Made by a program: the position numbers and the translations under genes | In this document: positions 40,776 through 58,045 of the stretch, in pieces | How the letters are laid out: the number at the start of each line of letters is the position of its first letter | How positions within the stretch are numbered: the first letter of the stretch is position 1 | NCBI GenBank assembly: GCA_963693365.1 | Contig: CAVNZM010000017.1 | Coordinates: forward strand, 4,216,001 to 4,280,000 | Direction of reading: 5' to 3' | From: Amoebidium appalachense | Taxonomy: Eukaryota; Ichthyosporea | Length of the DNA: 64,000 nt | The notes under the pieces: generated by a model | Told to the model about the DNA's origin: nothing | Databases searched by the model: none | The model's input: the letters and a program-made list of their open reading frames with translations, nothing else

Positions 40776-42786
40776 GCGATAAAGTACCAAGTACACACAA
40801 ACAACGGACGACACAATGCAGAGTGCAAACCACACATAAAGGGTATGCATAACAAGCAGAGCCCATCCCCCCGGGTGGGGGGGGGGAGGGGGGGGGGGGG
40901 GGTCATGGAATAGAAAGGTTGGATGAAAAAGTCGGCAAAGTGAAACGCAAAAACACGGAAAAAACCATACAAAAACGAGAGATTTTAAACGACGTAAACC
41001 CACATAACACTTGAACAGAACCCATCATCTGATGATTGGAGGGGTAGGGAAGCAGGCGGGGGGGGGGGGGGGGGGGGGGGGCACAAAAAGAAAGAGAAAA
41101 CAGACGGGGGGAAGGGGGTGGGAGAGGGAGGAAACAGCATGGGGGGGGGGGGGGGGGTTTTGAATGCGGAACACAGTACGAAGTACGCATACACGATGAG
41201 AAGCATGGTGCAGGACACATGCAAAGGCAAACATTCAAGTATGCAGCATCAGCCATGCGCACAGTATGCGTCATAAGCAGAGCCCATCCTCAGGGAGGGC
41301 CCAAGTCATCAATTGCGTCTGAGTTTCGACCCCTTAGCCCGCGTATATACGACGCTCCAACTCAGACAGCAGCATCAACTGAACTTGGGTGGGTCAACCC
41401 GTCTTGATCAAAGACGAGCAGGGTTGCTTATGCAAGCAAGGTGAGCAAAACGGTGAAGATGTATGTGCAAACTAATGCAGTGCAGCGACAAACGCGTATG
41501 TGCTTACAGATGCACGACACAGAGCAACCATGCCCGGTTGCATGGAAGTAAAGATGTCTCCACACAGTGGTCTGTCCTGAAAGGACACCTCTGAAAGAAG
41601 ACAGGGGGGGTTTTGAATGCGGAACACAGTACGAAGTACGCATACACGATGAGAAGCATGGTGCAGGACACATGCAAAGGCAAACATTCAAGTATGCAGC
41701 ATCAGCCATGCGCACAGTATGCGTCATAAGCAGAGCCCATCCTCAGGGAGGGCCCAAGTCATCAATTGCGTCTGAGTTTCGACCCCTTAGCCCGCGTATA
41801 TACGACGCTCCAACTCAGACAGCAGCATCAACTGAACTTGGGTGGGTCAACCCGTCTTGATCAAAGACGAGCAGGGTTGCTTATGCAAGCAAGGTGAGCA
41901 AAACGGTGAAGATGTATGTGCAAACTAATGCAGTGCAGCGACAAACGCGTATGTGCTTACAGATGCACGACACAGAGCAACCATGCCCGGTTGCATGGAA
42001 GTAAAGATGTCTCCACACAGTGGTCTGTCGGGGGGGGGGGGGGGGGAGAACAGACGGGAGGGGGGGAGGGGGGGGGGGGGGAGGGGGCACAAAAAGAAAG
42101 AGAAAACAGACGAGGAGAAGGGGGCGGGAGAGGAAACGGGGGGAGGGGGAGGGGGGGGGGGGGGAGGGGGGACGGGGGGAGCGGGGGAGGAAAAAGGGGG
42201 GAGGGGGGGGACACAAAAAAAAGAAAAGAAAGAAGAAAAGAAAAACATACCGAATGCCGCTTTGTGCTCTGCAGCAGAGCAATAGCATTCTGGGCGTCTG
42301 TCCGTCTGTCTGCTACCTCCCTCTCCTCTTTCAGGTCTCTGTTTTTACGGAACATATCCACAACACTGCGGCTATACTGCGTGCTCTTTGCACTCGTGGT
42401 GATGATGTTCTGTTTGTAGACATCACATGGTCAGTGTTAAAAAAAAAAAAAAAGGAAGAAAGAAAGTAGAAAGAAAGAAAAGGCATGGAAAAGAACCCCC
42501 GGATGAAGGGGGGGAGAGGGGGGGGGAGGGGGAGGGGGGAGGGGGGCAGGGGGGGGGGGGGGGGGGGGCGGGGAGGGGGGGGGAGGGGGGATGTTTGCGT
42601 AAGACCGTTGGAAGTATGGAGAAAATAGCAAAGAGAGAGGGGGGGGGGGGGGGGGGAGTGGGTTAAAATGTGTTAAAAGAATACGAATTGCACATTCATG
42701 ACGGACAAATACACAAGGCAGAGTGCAAACCACAAATAACGGCGAGCATAGCATGCACACATGGCCAGTGCTGTAGTTGTTTCCCC

Positions 42787-42817
<31 letters not shown>

Positions 42818-43735
42818 ACACACACCACCAATAAAAAAAAAAAAGGAGAAAAAAAAGAAAAAGAAACCCGGACGAAGGGGGGGGGGGGGGGGGGGAATAG
42901 GATGTGATTAAGAGTACGAAGTATACATTCACGTCGGACAACATTACGCGGTGGGGGGAGGAAGGGGGGGGGGCGAGGGGGGGGGGGGGGGGGGGGGGGG
43001 GGAAGGAGGATGGGTGGGGTGGGAGGGTGGGAGGGGTGGGGGAGTAGAAGCAATGGAGAGTGACGACCATTCAAGTCAAGACCATGATAACCACAAAGAG
43101 GAAAACACAAAAAGATTAAAACCAAAGCGTGCAGGCAGAAGATACTTAAGCAGAGTTTATCACCAAGGGGTTCCTAAACCTCTGCAAAACAAGAGTTTCG
43201 ACTCTCTGATTGCTGGAGAAGGGGAGGAAGCTGGGGAGCGGAGTGGAAAAACGACAGCCATCTCCATCCCGCTCCCCCCCTCCCTCGCCCCAAACACCCC
43301 CACCTTCGCCACGTACACATGCACGCACGCACGCATGAAAGGTGAAGTCCAACTTAGAGCAATTTCAGAACAGCCATGTTGAGAAAAGGTACTGGGCAAC
43401 TGGAAGCATGTTGAGGGGGCTGAAGACCACGGAGATGATCTGGGGGGGGGGGGGAAGGGTACGGAGGAGCAAGCTGGGTGGGAGGTGGGCTGCAGGGGAA
43501 ACAGGGGGGGGGGGGGGGGGGGGGGGGGGTAGGGGGGAGGGGGGAGAGGGAGTTTGGGCGAGAAGGGGGGGGGGGGGGGGGTGTATACGGAGAGAGAGAG
43601 AGAGAACAAAAAAGCTGTTTCAGTGAAGCCTCAGAGCTCCTGTTAGGCTGAAGCACCTTAACATACCTGCACACGCAACTCCCGAAGAAGTGTCCGCAAG
43701 AGCATAAGAGTGCTTGGGGCCTGAACCGTACTCAT
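39719..43735 (-). CDS. FMC1: FMC1-like mitochondrial ATP synthase (F1) assembly factor
   Basis: Three coding exons on the minus strand: 43735-43667, 42409-42251, 39856-39719 (stop TAG). Product 121 residues, close to human FMC1 (about 113). Exon 1 encodes MSTVQAPSTLMLLRTLLREL, with the LLRELR signature that places FMC1 in the LYR-motif superfamily. Exon 2 has YSRSVVDMFRKNRD and AIALLQSTKRHS, matching the FMC1 pattern of an AF(R/K) helix and LLRSIRKH. Exon 3 ends with MAARRCGLEIPDIYGQG, like the C-terminal GL-x-LP of FMC1. All exon phases are zero and donors are GTATGT. The intron 39857-42250 is almost entirely tandem polyC-tailed repeats in the sense direction. Fmc1 supports F1 assembly in yeast mitochondria; the role here is by family. 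Confidence 0.82.
40315..40706 (-). repeat. PolyC-tailed repeat, subfamily A
   Basis: Near-complete unit in FMC1 intron 2. Its 3' end (poly-C on the minus strand) is at the left. It has all the hairpins described for 61735-62178. Confidence 0.9.
40785..40872 (-). repeat. PolyC-tailed repeat, subfamily B, 5'-truncated
   Basis: On the minus strand it reads GGATGGGCTCTGCTTGTTAT to GTACTTGGTAC, then a C run. Short copy in FMC1 intron 2. Confidence 0.8.
41158..42028 (-). repeat. Two tandem units of polyC-tailed repeat, subfamily A
   Basis: Head-to-tail copies (about 41158-41610 and 41611-42028, period about 454 bp) are nearly identical. They are joined by a short C run and the segment containing TGTCCTTTCAGGACA. 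The tandem arrangement resembles that at 61579-62178 on the other strand. Confidence 0.9.
42661..42952 (-). repeat. Two degenerate polyC-tailed repeat fragments
   Basis: Pieces at 42661-42757 and 42896-42952 keep the 3' region (on the minus strand, a Cn-ending tail after GTACTT..) in FMC1 intron 1. They are separated by C, CA and A tracts. Confidence 0.65.
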
Positions 43736-44099
43736 GTTTGATACCAAGATAAAAGCTGGGCTGGGTTGATGGTGTAGATTGCTAGGATGTTTTGTGGCAA
43801 CAGCTTATAAGCGTATTAACGAAACAATAGACTATGATGCTTCAAAGCAAACCAAAAAAAAATTCGGTTTTGATAGAAATTAAAACTGGAACGAAGTGCT
43901 TCAGTGCTTGCTGCATGGCACTGCGAGCCTGTGCGCTGGGCCAAGGATGCGCAAACGAATCCTATTTTTAGATGCACTACCCCAAGCGTGTGCTATTTGT
44001 GGTTGTAGATCATGGCTGACGTCGACACCATAGTGGCAGCGCGGGTCACACTATGCATTCGGCGCTTGCGAGGCTGTGCTTGTGTGTACACGTATGCGT

Positions 44100-44252
<153 letters not shown>

Positions 44253-44292
44253 ATGTGTGAGGTGGGAGACCGGAGTCCGGGGCCCCGTTCCC

Positions 44293-44323
<31 letters not shown>

Positions 44324-44529
44324 AGGGGGGGGGGGGGGCGATGGAGACTAGATCTTGCCGAAGGGGAGAGGGGCCCCGAATACGTCCACCGGGGTCGGCG
44401 CCCAAGACCGGCCGCGGAAAGCTGGAGGGACCATACTACGGATTCATGTGCGCATGAATTATGTATGCAAGGCAAAACATGTTGTACAAACGATCATCAG
44501 ATGCTTGTAGTAGGTAGGAGGATCAGGAG

Positions 44530-44624
44530 GATATACCATAGGAGTGGCACGCGTCCTTCGAGGATACATGCCCAGGATATATCATAGGAGTGGCACGCGT
44601 CCTTCGAGGATACATGCCAGCTGG
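44530..44624. repeat. 46-bp tandem duplication
   Basis: Two copies of a unit containing CATAGGAGTGGCACGCGTCC, period 46 bp, almost identical. It is intergenic, about 0.8 kb upstream of the PLAC8-like promoter. Confidence 0.9.
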
Positions 44625-45270
44625 AGCTCGAGGCTGGGCATGACGATGAAATCAAAAGCACTGGTGCAGCACAGGCTAGCGGCTGTTCATGGCCAGATGG
44701 CATCACACATCAGTGACAGATCACTGATAATTTGCCACGTTTCAAACCTCATATGCCCCAAGGTGCCCGCCCCTCCCCCCACCCAAAAGGGCAAAAGCTT
44801 GTAGGCCCTGTACCTATACGTGCCATGCATGCATGCTCATACAGCGTCACCATGGCCATGAGCTATGGCCAAGGCGCCGGTGTACCGGTATGTATAAATC
44901 TTTCACTCATGGCATCGCACGTGATAGGCTGGCTATCAGTGTAGAAACTGATAAGAATTAGCCAATCGGAATTGCTGAGATACTTGGGCTGCATTCCCGG
45001 TTTAGTTCAGAAGATGACGCATTAATATATATGAGATCTATCTACCTAGAATCTTCTTTTACTTTGTGAGCTCTTGTAAAGCGACATCTGATCCCCCTTC
45101 ATAAAATATCATGCCCATGCCCTTCTAATTTTTGTTATATTTCAAGAATTTAGGAAACCTCTAGACACACATGCTATTTTGATGATTATTTCTGGCAAAA
45201 CTGCGGGTGAGCAAGAGCCGGACTGTGACGTTACTACCGGAAGTTCGAAGATAAAGCACCAAGCTTTCCT

Positions 45271-45338
45271 ATTGGCTATCTCTTAAATCTTGGTATGCGC
45301 GCATCGACGCAGCCGCAGGGTATATGTGCATATATAAA
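45271..45338 (+). promoter_or_regulatory. Inverted CCAAT and TATA box of the PLAC8-like gene
   Basis: ATTGG at 45271-45275 and TATATAAA at 45331-45338. The ATG is 121 bases past the TATA box, after a pyrimidine-rich leader. Spacing is typical of a pol II core promoter. Confidence 0.75.
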
Positions 45339-45458
45339 CCACCCGCTTCCAGTTTATTAGTCCACACTCCGATCAGCATCTGCGATAGATAGCACAGCAC
45401 AACAACAACTTTACCCACACACACTCTCTTTCTCTCTTTCCTTTTTCCTTTCACCAAA

Positions 45459-46034
45459 ATGGCCGACAATTCCGTCCCCGTCACCCAGATGACCGCCACC
45501 GAGCCCAAGCCCATCACCAACCAACCTGGAGTTGCAGTTGACAGCAAAAACAACGGTTCAAGCATTCCCCAAATCACCTCGAGCTCCGGTGCAACGGGAG
45601 TCCCCGGCGAGTCGAATCGCCCGGCCGCGGGTGCCTCCAACGCAAGCATGAAGGCAAACGACGCTCTGACAAGAAATAAAACCGTCGCTGATGCAAGCAG
45701 CGCCCTTGCTCCCGGCATGACCACAAGTCTTTTCGGCTGCTTGGAAGATGTCGCTGGCGCTCTCCTTTCCTGCTGCCTCCCATGTGTTCCGGCCGCGGTC
45801 ACGCGCACGCAGATCGAGGACAGGGAGTGCACTGTTTTCGACTGCCTGTGCACGCCCAACCCTTACCAGACAAGGCAGATTATGAGGCAGAAGTACAATG
45901 TTCCGTTTTCGGAGGCTCAGGATTGCTTTGCCTACACCTGTTGCTCTTGTTGCTTCGTCAGTCAGAACGTGCGTGAGTATGCTGCTCTGTCAGGGAAGGA
46001 GCCTCTCTACTTTGCAAACCCCAAGGGTATGTAA
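45459..46034 (+). CDS. PLAC8-family cysteine-rich protein
   Basis: A single open frame of 191 residues from ATG 45459 (context CAAAATGG) to TAA 46034. Residues 1-85 are Ser/Thr/Ala-rich and probably disordered. Residues ~88-180 form a PLAC8 domain: FGCLEDVAG, CCLPC, DCLCTPNPYQTRQ, MRQKYN, AQDCFAYTCCSCC, then VREY. Family members are small Cys-rich, usually membrane-associated proteins (plant cadmium-resistance/FWL proteins, animal placenta-specific 8), and their activity is often unclear. The last codons AAG G|GTATGT also make a perfect donor, so the true C-terminus could be spliced. One phase-compatible acceptor near 49035 would add a hydrophobic tail (AVWFVLCLGYVVC), but the unspliced stop is simpler. 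An AATAAA lies at 46604-46609. Confidence 0.85.
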   Translation: MADNSVPVTQMTATEPKPITNQPGVAVDSKNNGSSIPQITSSSGATGVPGESNRPAAGASNASMKANDALTRNKTVADASSALAPGMTTSLFGCLEDVAGALLSCCLPCVPAAVTRTQIEDRECTVFDCLCTPNPYQTRQIMRQKYNVPFSEAQDCFAYTCCSCCFVSQNVREYAALSGKEPLYFANPKGM

Positions 46035-46603
46035 AAAGGGTATAATGTAGCGCGGTTAAAGGGTTAACGTTGTGTAAGTGTGCGTGTGAATGTAAATTTA
46101 GAATTTTCTTTTTTTTTTGATCGGCCAGGTTGATATTATGTAAGTTAGTACCTTTTGTTGAAGTTATATAAATATTTCGCATCAATGTATCATTTAATTT
46201 TGATTGCAGCATTTCACTGTAATCATTTTGGCAACGGGAAGGTGCCTCGTATTGTCTATGCCACTACAATAGGCTTACACTCGAGCCCTATCTATGGTCT
46301 GCAGACTGTGTGCTGTATCTGTACACTTTGTTCGTCATGATGGGCCATGGTATATTAATATTAGCTTATTTTAAATATATCAGGAACACTGTTTCGAGAA
46401 CGGTTAGCACTTGTGATAGGTAGCACTCTATGTTATCGCAACATGATACTTAGCTCATATAGGTATTCTGTTTTAGGGAAACTAGTTGTGCAGCTACGGG
46501 ATGGCATATATATACCACAGTACTCTAAAGCTTAGGACCTAAAGATATAAAATGATTGGATATCCTGAGGGTATACACGCAATTAACGGGGTTCTATGAA
46601 ATG

Positions 46604-46609
46604 AATAAA
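46604..46609 (+). terminator. Putative polyadenylation signal of the PLAC8-like gene
   Basis: AATAAA 570 bases beyond the stop codon at 46034. The signal is canonical but not exclusive; another AATAAA at 49205-49210 would serve the spliced alternative. Confidence 0.45.
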
Positions 46610-47084
46610 AGCCAAACAATACCATCCCTCGTAACATCAAAACTTGGACATGTGTACATCTGCCGGCACTCCCTGCAACTTAATAACCATCAACCCCGCC
46701 TTTTTTCAACTGTTACCCTTCAAGTTGTTGGCTACTGGTCGGGCTGCGGGCTGCAAGGTAAAACCCAAGAGATACTACCTCTTACTACCTCTGACAATCA
46801 TTATGATGTAGGGTTTTCCATCGTGCTATGGAGTCTATTCATCCCCCACCCCCTCACTTGGCACCACCCCAGACCCATAGACGTGACACACACGCAGCCG
46901 CACACGCACACACAGTCACACACGCGCACATAGGCACACTCGACACGCACATACACACACATGTACAGTGTACAAACACACGCAGTGGTTACACACATAC
47001 ACAGACACACTCATTCACTCACTCACTCACACATACAAACGAATCACATGACACACGCGCACACACACACACACACATTTACTG

Positions 47085-47312
<228 letters not shown>

Positions 47313-47804
47313 TACCAGAGACTATAGAGAGTGTGCGATTGTGTGTGCGTGCATTCGTGCGTGCATGTGTGAGTGCATCCCACATATCAATTTGTCTTGA
47401 CTTTTCCCCTAGATGCTGCATATTGCTAGTTCAGCAGGCTGTGCACTCTCGATCGTTCCACGTCCCTCATCTACCACTATAAAGGTACGGGACCCATAAT
47501 GGCAAGTCATACCCCCCCCCCCCCCTCCCCCCCCCCCCCCCGCCCTCCCCACCCCCCATCCCCCACCACCCTCAGTTCCTTCTCGGAGCTCTATCTGCTT
47601 TGGAATTATGTAACCCCGCTTGTCCCCAACACCGAGTGCCTCTTCTAATAGTACCCACCCCCCCCACCCCCTCCGCCCTCTTCCCCCCTCCCTACCTGTT
47701 CCATCTCTCCCTTCCCGGCCTTGAGGCTCCCTAGCTCCCTCCCTCTCTTCCTCCCCCCTCCTCAGCTCTCATTTGTCTCTCTACCTATTTCACTCACTTC
47801 ATCT

Positions 47805-47835
<31 letters not shown>

Positions 47836-48224
47836 TCTCTCTTTCTCTCTTCAAGTTCTCTCTCTCTCTGTCTACCTACCTCTTCTCGAGATCTCTCTCT
47901 CTCTCTCTAGCTCTCTCTGTCTCTCTCTTCTCTCTCTCTCTGAATCTGTCTCTCTCTTTGGCCTCCCTCCCTCCCCTCTCCGTCCCCCCCCCCCCCCCCC
48001 TCCCCGTCCCCCCCCTTCTCCCCTCCCTACACCCACCCACCCACCACCCTCTACACACCTCCTATAATAGCAGTTAATGTAAATTCGCTGATGAATTCCC
48101 ATACAAGTATCATGATAAGTAGTAGGGAATAGTACTATCACCAACTTGAAGCCTCTGCCAACATGATAACATCAAATTATCTGTTACTGCAACAGACTGT
48201 GTGTGTGTGTGTGTGTGTGTGTGA

Positions 48225-48290
<66 letters not shown>

Positions 48291-48731
48291 ATGTGGCCAT
48301 CTGGATGGGTGTGTGGACGGTGGTGGTGATGATGGTGCCGGTGTGTGCTCGTGTGCACGTGGGTGCACGTGCAAGCACACACATTTTAATATTGTGGTAG
48401 TGGTGGGTGGGTACCGGTGGGTGGGTGGGTGAGAGTGTGTGTGTGTGGTTGGGGGGGGGGAGGGGGGGGGGGGGGGGGGTTAGCACAGCCTAACTATAGC
48501 GAGATATTAATATCAGGTTATTACAATCATTCACATGTGACCCCAATCAGAGATCGCGAGGTTTGAAGGGCAACATTCACAGATCTAATTAAGAACCCAA
48601 AACTGAAGGTTGGTGCGAATTGTAAATAACCATATGCAAACCATTTTTCGAAATTTTTTCTTTTCTTTTTTTGTGGTGGTGTTGGTGGTGGTGTGGGGGG
48701 AGGGGGGGGGGGGGGGGGCTGGGGGGGGGTT

Positions 48732-48837
48732 AGATTTTGTTATGCGAAGAGTACGAAGAACACATTCATAACGGAAAACTTTATAATGCAGAGTGCAAAC
48801 CACACATATAAAGAGTATGCATAATAAGCAGAGCCCC
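48732..48837 (-). repeat. PolyC-tailed repeat, subfamily B, 5'-truncated
   Basis: On the minus strand it runs from GGGCTCTGCTTATTATGCAT to the GTAC-type 3' end and a C run. It is intergenic, 3' of the AlaX gene. A further internal fragment of the family, without its 3' end, lies at 49224-49290 in the same orientation. Confidence 0.85.
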
Positions 48838-49324
48838 ACCTAATAGTACCCACTTCCCGTCACACTGCACAACACTTTACCATCATTGACTTCCTTCTTA
48901 ACACAGGTGATTATCTCACTGCCCAACTTTAATACGTTTCCAATACCTGCGCACCCACGTTACACACATAATCCCACCCTCCCAACCGGTTTTTTTTTAT
49001 ATTTTTTTTATTTTTTTTTTTTGGCCCTCCCTTGTAGCTGTCTGGTTTGTGTTGTGTCTCGGATATGTTGTCTGTAACTTATTGTGGTTCTAGCCTTGTG
49101 GCCGTGTAGTAGTTAACATTAATAAGGGGTGTCACTGAAGTTCACATATCATGCATATGGGGCACATGTTGTGTTTCCGGATTGGGCGGAGGGACAATAA
49201 GGTCAATAAAGTGCAATGATCCCAATGAGCAGAGCCCATTGATGTCCCCAGGGGAGCCAAGTCATCCACAGCACTTGAGTTTCGACTCGTTCACATCACG
49301 CTCGAAGAAAAAGAAGAGGCACTA

Positions 49325-49362
<38 letters not shown>

Positions 49363-49583
49363 TGATTATAGGGCGCGATTGAGGTTTGCCCGCATATTTC
49401 AGGAAATATGCGTAACAAAACGTGACACCATTTGTCAGGTGAAAAACGAATCCAGCACACGACAAACATGTGTAAGCCTCCTTCCCTGGGTCGCCGCCAA
49501 GGGGGGGGAGGGGGAGGGAGGGCTCCGATAAAACTCGTCGACAACGAGGAGAGACAAAGGCTAAAGAAGCCCTTCTAAAGTTA

Positions 49584-49589
49584 TTTATT
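49584..49589 (-). terminator. Putative polyadenylation signal of the AlaX-type gene
   Basis: AATAAA on the minus strand, 377 bases downstream of the stop at 49966. Confidence 0.4.
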
Positions 49590-49965
49590 ATATCTTGCCT
49601 ACCTAATTACTAGTTACGAAACATTACTGATATTGAAAAACCGTACACGTACCCCGACTTACAACATCGAGTTATCGACTGGCTTCAATTTTCCATTGGA
49701 TGCAGTTCACCATGAAAGTTCGTTCATGTAAAGGGGATCATGGGCAAGGCTTTGGCACTCTAGTAGAGAAAGTAAACTATGATACAGTCATCATCCGACA
49801 TCTATGTACGTGATCATGATATACCGCCGAGGGGATATTCCGAGCAAAACCCCCCCATACCTGAGACTGGTCTCTCTTTGCCTCGAGTAAACAGCGTAAA
49901 CCCCCATTCTGATTTCATGTACAACATTCATTATTATCTTACATTATATCAACATTTTAAAAATC

Positions 49966-54869
<4,904 letters not shown>

Positions 54870-54899
54870 GGTAAATGTTTTACGGGCTAGTCGCAGCAG

Positions 54900-56000
54900 T
54901 GTGTGAAGATTGAAGAGTGAAGAAAAACTACACTTTCGCTACGAGAGCTGATGGTGAATTAGTGTGATTGTGTTTCTACAATAGTTAGTTGGAACGCTAT
55001 TTCATATATGATACTTACATGCATGGAAAACCAAGAAAAAAAACACGTGTTTTTTGTGTGTCGACCGACCGCGATTGCGACATCCGTTGCTAAATGTATA
55101 GAATAAATCTTTTTTTAGATCAAAGGGGCCCGGCTTTTTGAACAGAGATGAGCCACATATGATTGGCTTAGGGACTGAGCATGGGCTGTGCAGCTCTGTG
55201 ATTGGGTACGCACGAAAAGGATATAGAATGAGGCGCATATCATAGGTTGTCATGCATAGTGTTGCATATAAATATGCGAGTGCGGCTCTCAAGCACTTTT
55301 GTAGCAGAACCATCACGTAAGAAGTTCGTAGCTGTTGCTTAACTGGTGCTTTTTGGCTATGAGCTGTCAAGTTCAGTGTGCAGTCTGAAATATTTGCAAA
55401 TTGCGTGGCGACGCCGTATGCGTGGACCACTCCGCGGACCGTGCCCGTGGTGACAGTCGCCCAATGTGCTGTCAATTCTCAGATATATGAATAGCCAAAT
55501 AAGGCTAGCTGAGCAAATGGTCATTAATCCGTTTGCATGATTTTTGAGGGCCTACTTCGGTGGGAAGCCAGACTATGAAAGGCTCGGGCACAATAATGCG
55601 GACGACACATTGTTTATTATTATATATGTGGATATTTCTACTATATATTTCAGTATTTGAGAGCAGACAAAATGTACGGTGCACACCGGCACTAATGTAG
55701 GCCGGGGCTATCGCGATCTACTAGTATATAGCTGAGTTGGCCACGGTGAGCTCGAGCGCAGCAAACGTTTTTACAGTACGTGCCCAAACTCCCCGTATGA
55801 TGTACCGTACGCGTATGCACAGACGCAAAAGATACAGGTACCGCTTGTAATATATATATCTATATATATATATATAGAATATTTGTGGTCTGTAACAACA
55901 TATATAATTTTGTTCAATCAAAATGTTGTTGTGAAGGAGCCTTCCCCAGTGTGCCTCAATCTACTCTGCGTGGCCAGTGCCGCACTTTTATCATAGTATC
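54900..56000. other. Intergenic spacer between AlaX and the 93-residue gene
   Basis: Mixed-composition sequence with a short (TA)n tract at about 55850-55876 and a TATA-like ATATAAAT near 55266. One minus-strand frame (55475-55002, 157 codons) is open, but it has no family match I can see and overlaps the AlaX upstream region. No gene called. Confidence 0.6.
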
Positions 56001-56007
56001 CCTCATA

Positions 56008-56051
56008 ATTGGTCCCCCGCCCAATGCCTAGTTTGTCTTGCACTTATAAAG
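56008..56051 (+). promoter_or_regulatory. Inverted CCAAT and TATA box of the 93-residue gene
   Basis: ATTGG at 56008-56012 and TTATAAAG at 56044-56051, with the ATG 134 bases past the TATA box. The arrangement matches the PLAC8-like gene promoter. Confidence 0.7.
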
Positions 56052-56184
56052 CCCCCGTTTTTGTTGACCATTGCGGTTAGTGAACTGTGTGAACGCTCGG
56101 AAAACTTTTGTGTGTGCCTGCCCTTCTCTCTCTTCCCTAAAAACATTCATTCCCGTCGACTCAGTGAGAGATCATCCTGTGAAA

Positions 56185-56858
56185 ATGGAGGCTGAGCAGA
56201 ACTCGAACGATCTCATCATCCGCAACGAGACTGGGATGAAGTATGACGTGGACTCTCCCCTTGTTGCCCGCCGTCGCCAGGGTGCCCAGTCCGCCATGTC
56301 TTGCCAGCGCACAGCCTCGAGTGAATGCTCGCAGAATAACTCTATGGCTACACCAAACCAGATGGGCATGGTAAGAACCCAACTCACTCCGAGCATGACT
56401 GCACCGTCACAAACCCAAGATCACCATCTCACTCTCAACTTGTTCCTGGTTAGGTGTTGGGGATCATTCCGGATTGGCCGGGATCCGGTATGCATGCTTT
56501 GTGCTTGATTTTTTGTGTGAAAGCAACACCTAATAGACCAGTAGACAGGTGTTGGTGACATGCTGAATCTGACTGGCATGGTGTCGGACGTTTTGTGTAG
56601 AAGCAGTTTGATTAGTAATGTGCGAAATCTGTTAACATGTTTTTGCTTGCAACTCACTAATGCACAGCACCATGCACGATGCTTGCAAGTGTGTTACCAA
56701 GTGTGCGAATGAAAAGAACCTAGCAGTTTCTAACGAAATGCCTTTAAATTTTCCACCTGCAGCCCCGCAAAGCGTCCTACGAGTACGCGGACCCTCAGGA
56801 GCAATACGCCCATGAATCCCTCGATGTTAGCCCGGAAGAGGCCTGCCAATGGCACTAG
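56185..56858 (+). CDS. Hypothetical 93-residue protein, two exons
   Basis: Exons 56185-56370 and 56763-56858 (stop TAG) are joined in phase zero by a GTAAGA donor and a CCTGCAG acceptor. The ATG context is GAAAATGG. The product is polar: MEAEQNSNDLIIRNETGMKY opens it, then RRRQG and Ser/Gln-rich sequence, and a Tyr/Glu-rich tail (SYEYADPQEQYAHES) ending EEACQWH. No signal peptide or membrane segment and no family recognised. Promoter elements upstream and AATAAA at 57239-57244 support a real, probably well-expressed small gene. Confidence 0.75.
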
Positions 56859-57238
56859 GACATATATTGCGATCGCCAAGCGTGTTACAATTATTATATA
56901 AGGAAGACGAAGTAACTCAGGGTGTAGTGTCTGTTGGCGAAACTGTCGACGGGTTGTAGGATGTGGTATGCTATGCTAAATCTTGATTTCAAGATAAGGT
57001 AACTGTTGTAGGGTGTGGATCCCATTACAGGATCCGGGTAGGCTTGAAGTCTTATTTCCGAATGTACTGCTATTGTGTCTAGGTCACGATTCTGAAGAAA
57101 TGGATGATGCATGCTGAATTGTGAGTTTTTATCTGTTCGGCGCAGTTTCCAAAAAAGGGTTACAGCACCTCACGCTTTTTAGAGTAACCGACAAGTGAAG
57201 ATCCACTTGAAGTAAAACGATCTGTAACAACTTCAAAG

Positions 57239-57244
57239 AATAAA
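57239..57244 (+). terminator. Putative polyadenylation signal of the 93-residue gene
   Basis: AATAAA 381 bases after the stop codon at 56858. Confidence 0.55.
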
Positions 57245-57897
57245 AATGTAAATATAGATACACCTACGTGTGTGCCGAGCCCCGTCGGACCTTTGTAACA
57301 GAGTCCAGAGACGTGCGTCACAGGAGTGATGCGCTCGGTAGCTACATCCGAGCAATCCTAAAGGTGATTTTTTTCAAGCAAAAAAGCTACACGCACAAAC
57401 CCAAGCTTTCACACGTATACCTGCATGATGAGGCGCACTCGCACCATTCATAATTTCTTAGGCGACACATGCATGCGCAGGTACTAAAAATGTTTGCACA
57501 CGACGCATATTCCTACTCTTTTGTTTGTTTTATTTAGACTTTTTTTCTAATGTGCAAAAACTTCTATTTCTACTAGTTTTTTTGTTGTTTTATTTGTGAA
57601 CCAAAAATGTTTTGTGTGCATGGATGCTGTGATGACATCACAAACACAAGTAGGAAAGTAGCGCCCACTTCGCCGAGACACGTGCATAATGCATGATGCA
57701 ACCACATACATTTATGCCTACTTTTTTGGTTGTTTCTAATAACAAACGAAAAAACTTGCCACCAGAAAACTTGCTTCACGTATACACGTGTTCGACTTGT
57801 TCTGGAGAAAATAACCCTTGCGGGGCATGCAGATTCTCCAGAAGCCAAAGAAAAAAAGGCACCATAAAGGATGCCCATCTGAGGGAGGGGAAGAGAG

Positions 57898-57952
57898 CGG
57901 GAGGGAGGGAGGGAGGGAGGGAGGGAGGGAGGGAGGGAGGGAGGGAGGGAGG

Positions 57953-58042
<90 letters not shown>
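57898..58042. repeat. (GGGA)n then (GA)n array
   Basis: About 15 GGGA repeats followed by about 40 GA repeats, then G runs to about 58,094 and near 58,331-58,356. The spacer 57.3-58.9 kb holds no gene I can support. Confidence 0.95.

Positions 58043-58045
<3 letters not shown>

Noticed and set aside
43028-43382. Plus-strand frame starting MESDDHSSQDHDNHKEEN
   Set aside because: It has mixed composition, but it overlaps FMC1 intron 1 on the other strand, starts in a G-rich tract and has no promoter, splice or family support. Left as possible noise.
55002-55475. 157-codon minus-strand frame upstream of AlaX
   Set aside because: No recognisable domain and no start context. It lies in an intergenic region with promoter-like elements on the other strand and is not distinguishable from chance.
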